Below, one piece after another: positions 27,847-35,567 of a stretch of 64,000 nucleotides of DNA. Below the pieces are notes generated by a model that was given only the letters and a program-made list of their open reading frames with translations, made no database searches and was not told the origin of the DNA. Numbering within the stretch: position 1 is the first letter of the stretch; each line of letters opens with the position of its first letter. This DNA is from Verrucomicrobiota bacterium. GTDB lineage: Bacteria; Verrucomicrobiota; Verrucomicrobiia; Limisphaerales; PALSA-1396. The position numbers were made by a program, and so were the translations under genes. The stretch lies in the NCBI GenBank assembly GCA_016200005.1, contig JACQFP010000022.1:62001-126000 (forward strand). Reading direction: 5' to 3'.

Positions 27847-27935
27847 AATGTAACCGCGTGGCAGGTAAGGACTCGCCGAGGCAACGCTGCCAGCGCTTGC
27901 AGTCGCCCCAAACCGGCCTTCCTCGGCCCACCTTC

Positions 27936-29120
27936 TCACTTTGTTTTCGCCGGCACGTTCAACACGCGCCGCAATTCAGTCGCCATCCAACGCAACTCCT
28001 GGTCGTCGCGGCCGGCGAAGAAGCCAAACGTTTTACCGCTGGCCAGATGAATTTGCAGGTCGATGACCGGCACATTATTGACCGCCATTCCGCTGGCGTC
28101 GGCGCGAACTGCGGCAATCTCCTCGCGTCGCCACGCCCACCGTTTCGCGCCGAAGAGACTTTCTTGTGCCACGCGCAACTCGCCATCCTCAATCAAGAGC
28201 ATGGCGCGACGCCGGCCCATGTTGATGGCACCAGTCAACATGCTCAAGCCAATCAGCCAGAACACACCGACAAAGATCCAGATGAACCACGGCGGACCAT
28301 GGCCACCCTTTCCTTTGCCGAACATTATCGCTCCGGTGAACACGACCATGAACAGGCACCAGAGAATTCCAAACCCAAACAGACCCTTGCCGCCTTGGCG
28401 CAATCCAACCGGAGGAACCACCAGCAGGAGACCATTGGTCCGTGGTTCACTGCGCACCTGGCTGTCGTTCGGCTTTTCCGTCACGTCCGCGACCTCCGGC
28501 TGGTTGGCCGGCGAATCCACGACCTTGACCTCCTGCGCGGCGACGGTCGCGACGGAAACGCCCACGCGTGCCGACAGATCCTGCGCCAGACCGGCCAGCC
28601 AGTCGCGCGGATAGCCGATCACCACGAGGCGCGGCTTGCCTTGGTCGAATTCAACCACCAACGCGCCGAGATCCGCCAGTGGTCCGCTCGTCGCCGGTTT
28701 GTCGTTCACTTTCACACCGCCGGCGTTGATGAGAAACCTGTGGATCGGCCCGCGCGGCAGGCGGCGACGCCAGCGTATCGGGCCGAAATAGTCTGTGATC
28801 GTCAACCGGCCTTCGCGCCAATCCACCCGGCAACGTCCGCAAATGGCCAGCAAACCGAGGCACATCGGCGTCAACCCGGTGACCACGAACCCACTCAAAA
28901 ATAGAATGAAGAACCAGTTCCCGATATCACCCTTCCCACCCTGGATGTGTTGGAGGAATTCGATGAGACTCTTGGCGGGAATCGAAATGAACAGCAGACT
29001 GAACGCGATTGGAATCAGGCCAAACCAACGGACTTTTCCGATGGGCCGAGCTGGTAGAAAGTAACTGACCTCATGGCTGGCTGCTTCGACACGGATTGTG
29101 GATGTCGGCGGCAAATACAT
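27936..29120 (-). CDS. Membrane protein of unknown function (four transmembrane segments)
   Basis: The 394-residue product has hydrophobic segments at about 32-52, 68-95, 236-258 and 267-290. They separate two similar soluble parts. The first ('CRVDWREGRLTITDYFGPIRW', 98-118) and the second ('RAMLLIEDGELRVAQESLF', about 295-313) both look like bacterial PH-type folds, suggesting an internal duplication of a TM-TM-soluble unit. The Glu/Asn/Pro-rich stretch 200-225 is a linker. Function not known. It follows the gene at 29178-30380 after 57 bases on the same strand. Confidence 0.78.
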   Translation of the reverse strand: MYLPPTSTIRVEAASHEVSYFLPARPIGKVRWFGLIPIAFSLLFISIPAKSLIEFLQHIQGGKGDIGNWFFILFLSGFVVTGLTPMCLGLLAICGRCRVDWREGRLTITDYFGPIRWRRRLPRGPIHRFLINAGGVKVNDKPATSGPLADLGALVVEFDQGKPRLVVIGYPRDWLAGLAQDLSARVGVSVATVAAQEVKVVDSPANQPEVADVTEKPNDSQVRSEPRTNGLLLVVPPVGLRQGGKGLFGFGILWCLFMVVFTGAIMFGKGKGGHGPPWFIWIFVGVFWLIGLSMLTGAINMGRRRAMLLIEDGELRVAQESLFGAKRWAWRREEIAAVRADASGMAVNNVPVIDLQIHLASGKTFGFFAGRDDQELRWMATELRRVLNVPAKTK

Positions 29121-29177
29121 GCTACGAAAGACTGTGCCAGAGTTCGCCTTCGCGAAAGAGATGTTTCCGAACGAGGC

Positions 29178-30380
29178 TCACCTGCGCCCGCGGAATTCGT
29201 CCATCAATTTCAAAATGCCCTCCCGGATTTCAAACAAATCCTTCCGCGCCGCGGTCACCATCGCCGCCGGCAACAGTTTCTTCGGCGCGACAGCTTCCAA
29301 TCCGGCCTGCGATTTGTGCAGGTGATCGAGCGCGCGCTTCAGATAGGCGACGGTAAACGCGGCGTCGGCAGTGCCGCGATCCTCGGCGATGCCGTTCAAC
29401 GCACCGGCCAGTTTTGCGCCCGTGGTTTGAAATTCGAAAATGAATTGATCGAGATCCTTGTCCTCCAGCCGTTCGAGACCCAGTTCGTCCGCCTGATGCC
29501 AAAACTTCATGGCGCTTTCGACGCAGCGATGTTGCAACGGATGCCGCAGATCGCCATCCTCGGTGCGAATCCAGTCAATGCCTTCGCGGTGCGGGTCCGG
29601 CTCAGGCGGCGGTTCGTTCAACGCCTCCTCGCACGCGCGATTGATTTCCTCGATGCGTTGCCGTTCCTCTTCGGCTTCCTCGGGCGTCAGTTCGCGTTCC
29701 CAGCCCATCTCTCTGGCGATCTTTTCCTCGGCCTCGTCGGAGTCGCCGTATTTCTCCAGGAGTTCCAGGTATTTGTCCGTGCGGGCGTCGGACTCTTTCA
29801 TCAGCTTCTCGTAATCGTGCTCATCCCATTCCGCCTCCGGATCTTTCTGGCCGCGCTGATGTTGTTCGATCGCCTCCGTAAGTTTCTGCATGAAATCGTT
29901 CATGCCCGCCGCCGCTTGTTTCGCGCGCTCCTCATCTTCCTCCGGCGTCAATCGCCACTCGGCCGCGGATATCGTGAGTTCGTAATCCGCGCTTTCGATC
30001 ACCACGCGTCCGTTCGCCTCGCTGAACCATTCGAGGTAAAGGCTGTTGGCCATGTGCTCCGGCGGTTTCTTCTTGCGCTTGATCATGGCGTAGGCCTCCT
30101 CAAAGGGGATGTCGAACACGCGCACCTTCCGCGAAGCGGTGAGGTCGCCGATGCCGCCGCGCTGAACCGGCTGCAGTGAATCGAGGTGCTGATGCGGGAT
30201 GCGTTTCTGCGGGTTGGTGAACGTGAGCAGACAGCCGGCGAGGTCGGGCCAGGCATTGCCTTTGAGTTCCAGAATGACCGGCTCGGCGCGACCCTCGACC
30301 CAGATTTTACCACGCACGATTCCTTTGACGCGGTTGTCAATCTCGCCGTGCACCACGCTGTCATGAATCCGAAAAGCCAT
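29178..30380 (-). CDS. Acidic cytoplasmic protein of unknown function
   Basis: The ATG at 30380 (MAFRIHDSVVHGEIDN) is preferred to a TTG two codons upstream. The N-terminal part (1-125) is beta-rich, with 'GEIDNRVKGIVRGKIWVEG' and 'VILELKGNAWPDLAGCLL'. Residues about 140-270 are strongly charged and helical, full of Glu and Lys ('EEAEEERQRIEEINRACEEAL'), a likely coiled coil. The C-terminal 125 residues form another helical domain ('RALDHLHKSQAGLEAVAPKK'). There is no signal peptide or membrane segment. I do not recognise the family. It starts 77 bases from the divergent gene at 30458. Confidence 0.75.
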   Translation of the reverse strand: MAFRIHDSVVHGEIDNRVKGIVRGKIWVEGRAEPVILELKGNAWPDLAGCLLTFTNPQKRIPHQHLDSLQPVQRGGIGDLTASRKVRVFDIPFEEAYAMIKRKKKPPEHMANSLYLEWFSEANGRVVIESADYELTISAAEWRLTPEEDEERAKQAAAGMNDFMQKLTEAIEQHQRGQKDPEAEWDEHDYEKLMKESDARTDKYLELLEKYGDSDEAEEKIAREMGWERELTPEEAEEERQRIEEINRACEEALNEPPPEPDPHREGIDWIRTEDGDLRHPLQHRCVESAMKFWHQADELGLERLEDKDLDQFIFEFQTTGAKLAGALNGIAEDRGTADAAFTVAYLKRALDHLHKSQAGLEAVAPKKLLPAAMVTAARKDLFEIREGILKLMDEFRGRR

Positions 30381-30457
30381 GAACAAATGTTCTCAAATCA
30401 GGTTGCGGTGGCAACATTTCTATCGCACGGCCCGCTGCCCCTTGGTAGAAACCCGTC

Positions 30458-31069
30458 ATGCCACCGCCACTCGAACCCGGATCACCCGCTGACGACCCGC
30501 TCAATCTCGAACGCGTTGATCGCGAAATCCACATCGAAAAACTGCGCCGCGAAATTGATGAGGTCGCCGGCGGCGAAATGTTCAGCGGCAAGGTGGCCAA
30601 TTGTGATCCCAAGATGGAAGAAGCGTTTTTGGAAAACGTGCTTGCACTGGAAAGCCACGGCTTCGTCTGCCCAATTGACAGTTTGGTCAAAGACGGCTTT
30701 GATTTGCCGCCGCCTGACAAACTCGATGACGCCTCTCTCACCGCGAAACTTTGGGAACTCATCCGCGAACTCGCCGGTCGCCGCTTGCTTCTCCACAGCA
30801 CGGACCACTTGAGCGACCGCGAACTCTACACGTGGCTGTGGAGCGACGGTTTGCGCGAGGATTTGATGGGCTTCGGCCTGCCGTTCGGGAACTGCCACCT
30901 CGACGTGCTGGGTGGATGCAGCGAGAATGATCTCATCCTTTCCATGCGCTATTACTCGGACGACGAGGAACGCGCCCGCTGGGCCAAAGATTTCCCCGAC
31001 GTCCCCATGCCGCCCAAGGAGAAGCCGCCTTACGACCGCGACCGGCTGCTGCCCAAAGCGGAGCATTAG
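30458..31069 (+). CDS. Conserved-looking protein of unknown function
   Basis: The 203-residue soluble, acidic product runs from 'LNLERVDREIHIEKLRREI' through 'DPKMEEAFLENVLALESHG' to a Trp/His-containing core ('LLHSTDHLSDRELYTWLWSD', about 107-127; 'GLPFGNCHLDVLGGCSENDL', about 136-155) and a Pro/Lys-rich tail. No metal site or nucleotide motif can be assigned with confidence, and I do not recognise the family. It is the only plus-strand gene in this minus-strand cluster. Its stop overlaps the convergent neighbour's stop by 4 bases. Confidence 0.75.
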   Translation: MPPPLEPGSPADDPLNLERVDREIHIEKLRREIDEVAGGEMFSGKVANCDPKMEEAFLENVLALESHGFVCPIDSLVKDGFDLPPPDKLDDASLTAKLWELIRELAGRRLLLHSTDHLSDRELYTWLWSDGLREDLMGFGLPFGNCHLDVLGGCSENDLILSMRYYSDDEERARWAKDFPDVPMPPKEKPPYDRDRLLPKAEH

Positions 31070-31773
31070 GTCAGAATCGTGGGTGACTCCCAGCGGCCAA
31101 GCACCTCCTCGATTTCAGCGCGCGCCTCGGCCCGGGCCAGTTGCCGGTCGCCGTGGCGCATGAGCAGTTCGTCATAGCGCGTGTGTTCGTGACGGATGTG
31201 CGCGATGACTGCCAGTCGCAACGCTTGCGGATCAAACTCCTTCGCCGCCGCGGAACGGCCCACGCGTCCGGAATGCCTGCGGCACGTCCACGCGGCGATT
31301 TGCGCCGCCTCTGGCGGCGGACAACCCGGACACAGCTCCTTCAACTTCTCCAGAACGGCGACCTCGTATTCGCGATCCTCGACCTCGCGCCGGATTGCCG
31401 AGCGCTCCCGCTGTCGCGCGCGTTGTTCCTCATCGGCGAGGCACTCCGTCTCGGCCCGATCAATGGCGTCGGACGTCACAAGGATGCCCTGGCGTTCGTA
31501 ACGTTTCCGGGCGCGCGACCATCGCACCACCACCGCACGCAACGGGGAATGTTTCGTGGCCCGCCGCGTCAACGCCGTGTTGCCTGCGGTGAGAAATTCC
31601 AGATGCCCAAGGTCAGCGCAATCCAGGCACAGCGGGCGGCTGTTCTCCATGCGCAACAGATTGCCGTCAAACAACTCGCGCCCGCACTCGGCGCACTTGG
31701 TTTCGCGTCCGACCATGAAGACCACAATCTCTTTGTTCTTGGACGGCGGGACGGGCGGTTGAGGCAGGTTCAT
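31066..31773 (-). CDS. Zinc-ribbon protein with DUF2293-like C-terminus
   Basis: The 235-residue product has an N-terminal treble-clef or ribbon site of four cysteines (Cys27, Cys30, Cys49, Cys52 in CAEC...CLDC). A basic, Arg-rich helical middle follows (about 70-130). The C-terminal domain contains 'RLAVIAHIRHEHTRYDELLM' (about 186-205) and 'RAEARAEIEEVLGRW', which I recall as the DUF2293 signature. Zinc and perhaps nucleic-acid binding are inferred from the ribbon and charge. It is the last gene of the run that begins with the SIR2-TPR gene, 15 bases after its neighbour. Confidence 0.75.
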   Translation of the reverse strand: MNLPQPPVPPSKNKEIVVFMVGRETKCAECGRELFDGNLLRMENSRPLCLDCADLGHLEFLTAGNTALTRRATKHSPLRAVVVRWSRARKRYERQGILVTSDAIDRAETECLADEEQRARQRERSAIRREVEDREYEVAVLEKLKELCPGCPPPEAAQIAAWTCRRHSGRVGRSAAAKEFDPQALRLAVIAHIRHEHTRYDELLMRHGDRQLARAEARAEIEEVLGRWESPTILT

Positions 31774-31788
31774 TGGATGAGCCGCACG

Positions 31789-32889
31789 TCACGGGACGCG
31801 GCTGAAATGCTGTTCCATGCTCTGGCGGGCGAAGTTCAGTTCGCCCAGTTCGTCGTCCAGCAGAACGGGGATGCCGAGTCCCTTCGCCACGCCGGAGAGC
31901 ATCGCCGCCACGCGCGGACGTTGCACCCGGATGGTTTCCGGGCGATGGCCCAACTGCGTGAGTGCGTCACGCAAGACCGTTCCCAGCGCCGCCGCTCCAT
32001 CGCGATCCTTGAAGTCGCCCAGATGAAAGCCGCCCACGAAACCCGACGCGCGATCCACCGCCATCGCCAGCTTCGGAAATCGCGGGCGGTCGGCGTCGGC
32101 AATCGGAAAGGACGCGTAAGTCACGTCCAGTTCCAGGTGAAAACCTTTCGCCTGTGTGAGCTTCGACAACCGCGCGAGGGTCGCTTCCTCAAACGAAACC
32201 AATTCCGGCGTCGGCTCGGGCGGCGGAATCATCGGCTGCCAGTCGAGTTGTTCGGCGCGCAGTTCGCCCGCTGCCGGATCGTAGTCGTCCGGCACGAATC
32301 CGATCTGACCGTCGCAATGATCGTCCCAAACGCGCGGCTGGGCGCGCATGAGCCGTGCGACCGCTGCCACGCGCGGCAGGGCAAACCGCAGCGTCTCCGC
32401 CTCCGCCTGCGTCAAGTGCCAAGGATAACCGCCCGGCACAAGGCTGCGAAACTGCGGCCAGACGCGCCTACGTTTGTTCGCTGGCGAGTAACCGGCGGCA
32501 GCCAGCATAGCCCGATCCTCCTTCACCAGCTCGCGCTTCGGGACGAACTCCGCCTTCACCAAGTCCTGCTCGAACGCCGTGTCTTCGCGCTCCAGTCCGC
32601 CCGGCTCGCCGTCGTTCAGAATCGTGTTCAACAGCCAGCGGCGTCCGGTGTCGTTGCGATAAACCAGCAGCGCGAACACCGACCGCAACCGACCCAGGAT
32701 GGAGCCGAACAACACTTCATTCGTGGCCGGATGTCGCAGTCCGATGACGTGTGAATCGTGCATCCACTCCCACGGCGCGAGGCGGTTGAAGTCGTCCGCC
32801 GCGGCGATGAGCGGCCTCCACGTCTCGGCGGAGACCTGGGGAACGAGCGGCTGGTTGGCGTGGCGTTTTGTGACTGTCTGTGGTCTCAT
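31789..32889 (-). CDS. DUF7309/DUF6930-like protein
   Basis: The 366-residue product has an N-terminal half (about 18-110) with 'NRLAPWEWMHDSHVIGLRHP' and 'GSILGRLRSVFALLVYRN', matching in style the DUF7309 module. Its C-terminal half (about 235-365) has 'LELDVTYASFPIADADRPRF', 'RFPKLAMAVDRASGFVGG' and 'TIRVQRPRVAAMLSGVAKGL', matching DUF6930. Both assignments are from memory. There is no export signal. It overlaps the upstream gene by 4 bases (ATGA), so the two are translationally coupled. Biochemical function unknown. Confidence 0.75.
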   Translation of the reverse strand: MRPQTVTKRHANQPLVPQVSAETWRPLIAAADDFNRLAPWEWMHDSHVIGLRHPATNEVLFGSILGRLRSVFALLVYRNDTGRRWLLNTILNDGEPGGLEREDTAFEQDLVKAEFVPKRELVKEDRAMLAAAGYSPANKRRRVWPQFRSLVPGGYPWHLTQAEAETLRFALPRVAAVARLMRAQPRVWDDHCDGQIGFVPDDYDPAAGELRAEQLDWQPMIPPPEPTPELVSFEEATLARLSKLTQAKGFHLELDVTYASFPIADADRPRFPKLAMAVDRASGFVGGFHLGDFKDRDGAAALGTVLRDALTQLGHRPETIRVQRPRVAAMLSGVAKGLGIPVLLDDELGELNFARQSMEQHFSRVP

Positions 32890-33614
32890 ATCTGAGGGCG
32901 GGCAAATTCCAGCACTTTCGGCTGGGCCTTTTCAAACAATTGCCGAATCTCCCGCAAGTCGGGGACGCGGGCGCGGGTAAAGGCGGCGCGGAGTTGGTTG
33001 GCGGAGATCGTTTCCGCCGGCTTGGTCCGGTGGCGGTCAAGCGCCTGGAGAATGTGCAGCGGATTATTCATGGCGACGCAGCCAATCGGTGCGTGGCGGG
33101 CCTTCACGCGTAATCCCGGTGTGACTGACGAGGCGCGTCCAGTGGGGAACGCATCCATGCGCGGCACTCGGCGCGGGCGCAAATGTTTTCGCAAGAAAGC
33201 CCACGGTTCTTGTTCGGGTGCGTATTTTTCAGCGACTTCGGCGATGTGCAGCAACACCGGTTCGCACCGTTCCTGAACGGCGAGGCGGCAGAGTTGCGCG
33301 GCATTGATGCGCGGTGAACTCAGGAACTGCGCGGCCACACGCAAAGCATCCAGATTGTAGGGATTCTGACCGAGGCAAAGCGCCACACCGATTTCTTCGT
33401 CGCTGATGGCTGGCAAATCCGCAGGCAAGGTTGGATCGAAGTCCCGGCGGTAGTGATTCGCCCCGCGCGCGACGGCGACCTTGAGCAACCACTCGGCAAT
33501 GCGTTCGCCCGCGCCGCTAAGTTGCGCGAGGCGGCGCAACAGCCCGGAAACATGCGGAACATCGCCCAACTCGTGGGCGAGTGTCGGTGCGAACGGCTGT
33601 TCCTTCAGTTCCAT
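32886..33614 (-). CDS. Helical protein of unknown function in the SIR2-TPR run
   Basis: The 242-residue product is soluble and mainly helical. It begins with 'FAPTLAHELGDVPHVSGLLR', has a central 'LGQNPYNLDALRVAAQFLSS' (about 81-100) and 'EVAEKYAPEQEPWAFLRKHL' (about 125-145), and ends with 'ANQLRAAFTRARVPDLREIR'. No known catalytic motif is visible. It begins 7 bases after the stop of the TPR frame and overlaps the following gene by 4 bases. A structural or adaptor role would fit, but that is speculation. Confidence 0.72.
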   Translation of the reverse strand: MELKEQPFAPTLAHELGDVPHVSGLLRRLAQLSGAGERIAEWLLKVAVARGANHYRRDFDPTLPADLPAISDEEIGVALCLGQNPYNLDALRVAAQFLSSPRINAAQLCRLAVQERCEPVLLHIAEVAEKYAPEQEPWAFLRKHLRPRRVPRMDAFPTGRASSVTPGLRVKARHAPIGCVAMNNPLHILQALDRHRTKPAETISANQLRAAFTRARVPDLREIRQLFEKAQPKVLEFARPQI

Positions 33615-33621
33615 GATCGTT

Positions 33622-34227
33622 CTATTTGGCGAACGCTGGGTGTTCCTTAAGGAAACGCGCGTATTCCTTTTTGATATCCTCGGCTTTGGGATCTAATTCC
33701 AGAGCCAGTTGATAGAGGCGATTGGCTTCGGGAAAATTCTTGCGGGCTTCTTCCATGAACTTCGCAAAGTTATTGGCATGAAAAGCGATATCCAAGCCAA
33801 GTTCAAATGCCCTGCGATAAAGCCGCTCCGCTTCGTCATAATTTTTGTGTTCTTTCCAATGGAAAAATGCAAAGTTGGCAGTGTTATTCGCGTGTTTGGG
33901 ATCTAGTTTCAACGCTTCACAACAAAGACGTGCCGCTTCGTCATTATTCTTGCGGACCAAATACATAAAAACTGCGAACCTACCAACTATGTTTGCGTCC
34001 TTCGGGTCGAGTTCCAATGCTCGGCGAAAAAGCTGCTCGGCTTCGTCATATTCCTTGCGGAAATTCTGCATGAAGGCCGCAAAGTTGCCGGTGTTCGTCG
34101 CGTGCTTCGGGTCGAGTTCCAATGCTCGGCGATAAAGCCGCTCGGCTTCGTCATAATCCTTGTGGATATTCTGCATGAAGGCCGCAAAGTTGCCGGTGTT
34201 CGTCGCGTGCCTCGGGTCGAGTTCCAA
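33622..34227 (-). CDS. Tetratricopeptide-repeat fragment, C-terminal half of the SIR2-TPR gene
   Basis: The 201-residue frame holds about six TPR-like units of about 35 residues, pattern 'GNFAAFMQN..KDYDEAERLYRRALELDPKHATN'. The first units are nearly identical at DNA level; later ones ('NNDEAARLCCEALKLDPKHA', 'FPEANRLYQLALELDPKAED') are diverged. An internal ATG at 34227 could serve as a start, but the frame is the natural continuation of the SIR2 frame once the 5-bp duplication is removed, so I read it as a broken part rather than an independent gene. Confidence 0.7.
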   Translation of the reverse strand: MELDPRHATNTGNFAAFMQNIHKDYDEAERLYRRALELDPKHATNTGNFAAFMQNFRKEYDEAEQLFRRALELDPKDANIVGRFAVFMYLVRKNNDEAARLCCEALKLDPKHANNTANFAFFHWKEHKNYDEAERLYRRAFELGLDIAFHANNFAKFMEEARKNFPEANRLYQLALELDPKAEDIKKEYARFLKEHPAFAK

Positions 34228-34370
34228 TGCTCGGCGAAAAAGCTGCTCAGCTTCGTCATAGTCCTTGCCGACATGCCAGATGAATGTCGCAAAGTTGCCT
34301 TGCCGGTGTTCGTCGCGTGCCTCGGGTCGAGTTCCAATGACTTGCGATAAAGCCGCTCGGCTTCATCATA
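33946..34370 (-). repeat. Tandem 105-bp TPR-coding repeats, one unit 110 bp
   Basis: Unit ends marked by CTTCGTCATA fall at 34041, 34146 and 34251, exactly 105 bases apart; the next (CTTCATCATA) is at 34361, 110 bases on. The units at 34051-34155 and 34156-34260 are identical at about nine of ten bases. Each unit encodes one 35-residue TPR. The extra five bases in the last unit are the TTGCC duplication. Confidence 0.9.
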
Positions 34371-35555
34371 GTCCTTGGTGGCACTCGCCAAGAAGTTCGC
34401 AACGTTGCCGGTCAAGTCGGCGCTTTTTGGAAAGTCTTTCAACCCATCAAGAAAGATGTTCTCCCGCTTCGCCGGATCTGTCTCGGCATCCGCCTTCAAT
34501 TGCCAAGCCCACCAACTGTTTTCTTTAGTCAACCGCTCGACGGCGGCCGCGGCTGCGCTGCGAACCTCTTTAAGTTCGGCTTCGGCAACTTTGTTTTTGC
34601 CCGGCTCTTTAAGTTTTTTGTTCAGTTCCTCGAATTGATTTTGAAATTCAGTGACACGTTTATCGTGCGTCTTTTGCAAATCCGGGATAGGAGATGGGAG
34701 TTGCAGCTTTTCCCAGAGTTGCAACATCAATTCATCGAAGCCAGAGATGGGGACGAGTCGGCCATGGTGGCGCTCAACGATTTCATGAATCTTGGGGTCG
34801 GGTTCATTCTCCGCTCGGTAACACCAGAAGATCCCGCCTTTGATCGGAGTAATCTTTTTGAAGAATCCCATAAGACTGCCATCATTGCCGCCATAGCCGA
34901 TGACAATCGGTGTGTTGTTGTCAAATATCACTTGCAATGCCGCTTCCCATTCGGGCGGGAGTTTTTCAATTTCTTCCGGCTCGCTCTTGGGTTTGAGCAG
35001 AAGATCGCGATGAATCTTGGCGATGACGGGACGTTTCAAGTTGGGCCGGATGAAGCCGGTGAGCGATTCATGGCCACACACAAGCGGGTAGTCGTGCGTG
35101 TAAGTGGAAATGGCGTTGGCGATGAGGTTGTCGAAATTAGTGGTGACGGCGACCTTGTGTTGCGAGTTGGCCATAATTTGCGCCAGCACGGAATAGCCGT
35201 AACTTGGGTCAGCTTGCTGCATCGCGTCCTCAAGAAAGGCGTAGCCCTGTTCCCTGAAATCACGAAACCGGCGCTGATAGATGAAAGGATAAAAATCGGC
35301 AGCCTTTTTGAAATCGAAACCCTTGATACCTAGGTTGGCGACGGTAGCCCATTTTTCGAGCGGCAGGTTGTTGAAGTCCTCCATCTCGTGCAGTTCCTTC
35401 AGCCATTGCATCGCCAGCGTACCGCCCGTGGGAATGCCGGATTGGAAGGAAGCGCCTGAACCCAATACCCAACAGAACGGGCGATCCGACATCTTTTTGT
35501 GCCGCGCCAGAAAATCGCTGAGGAAACCGGCAGTGGTAATTTTTTGAGCAGGCAT
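33987..35555 (-). CDS. SIR2-like N-terminal fragment (522-codon frame)
   Basis: Residues 1-260 show a SIR2-like Rossmann NAD-binding fold: 'GSGASFQSGIPTGG' at 32-45, 'TTNFDN' at 138-143, 'CGHES' at 160-164, 'KIHRD' at 180-184 (where sirtuins have a K-H-G type motif) and 'IGYGGND' at 219-225. Residues about 300-345 are a charged coiled coil, and the first TPR unit follows (about 375-415). After residue 417 the frame is shifted and translates out-of-frame TPR DNA into Arg/Thr/Ser-rich nonsense ('RTPATLRPSCRIS' repeated). If the gene is not corrected, this truncated protein with an abnormal tail would be made. The likely activity, NAD hydrolysis, is inferred from the family. Confidence 0.8.
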   Translation of the reverse strand: MPAQKITTAGFLSDFLARHKKMSDRPFCWVLGSGASFQSGIPTGGTLAMQWLKELHEMEDFNNLPLEKWATVANLGIKGFDFKKAADFYPFIYQRRFRDFREQGYAFLEDAMQQADPSYGYSVLAQIMANSQHKVAVTTNFDNLIANAISTYTHDYPLVCGHESLTGFIRPNLKRPVIAKIHRDLLLKPKSEPEEIEKLPPEWEAALQVIFDNNTPIVIGYGGNDGSLMGFFKKITPIKGGIFWCYRAENEPDPKIHEIVERHHGRLVPISGFDELMLQLWEKLQLPSPIPDLQKTHDKRVTEFQNQFEELNKKLKEPGKNKVAEAELKEVRSAAAAAVERLTKENSWWAWQLKADAETDPAKRENIFLDGLKDFPKSADLTGNVANFLASATKDYDEAERLYRKSLELDPRHATNTGKATLRHSSGMSARTMTKLSSFFAEHWNSTRGTRRTPATLRPSCRISTRIMTKPSGFIAEHWNSTRSTRRTPATLRPSCRISARNMTKPSSFFAEHWNSTRRTQT

Positions 35556-35567
35556 GGGCCTTGAGGT

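Larger units (their letters stand above)
33622..35555 (-). pseudogene. SIR2-TPR gene split by a 5-bp tandem duplication
   Basis: Two frames together make one protein. The upstream frame supplies a SIR2-like domain, a coiled coil and the first TPR; the downstream frame supplies the other TPRs. The break is a duplicated TTGCC (34295-34299 and 34300-34304). Sister repeats in the array have a single TTGCC, and the repeat spacing there is 110 instead of 105 bases. Removing five bases restores one frame of 642 codons plus stop. It begins 12 bases after the purB stop. SIR2 proteins with TPR sensors are known or suspected NAD-depleting anti-phage effectors; whether this copy is dead, phase-variable or mis-sequenced cannot be told from the sequence. 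Confidence 0.85.

Noticed and set aside
31141-32754. A 537-codon plus-strand open frame
   Set aside because: It is the antisense shadow of two minus-strand genes that are tightly packed with their neighbours and have recognisable motifs.
33946-34370. The regular repeats as a CRISPR array
   Set aside because: The unit is 105 bases without distinct spacers, and each unit encodes a TPR in frame.
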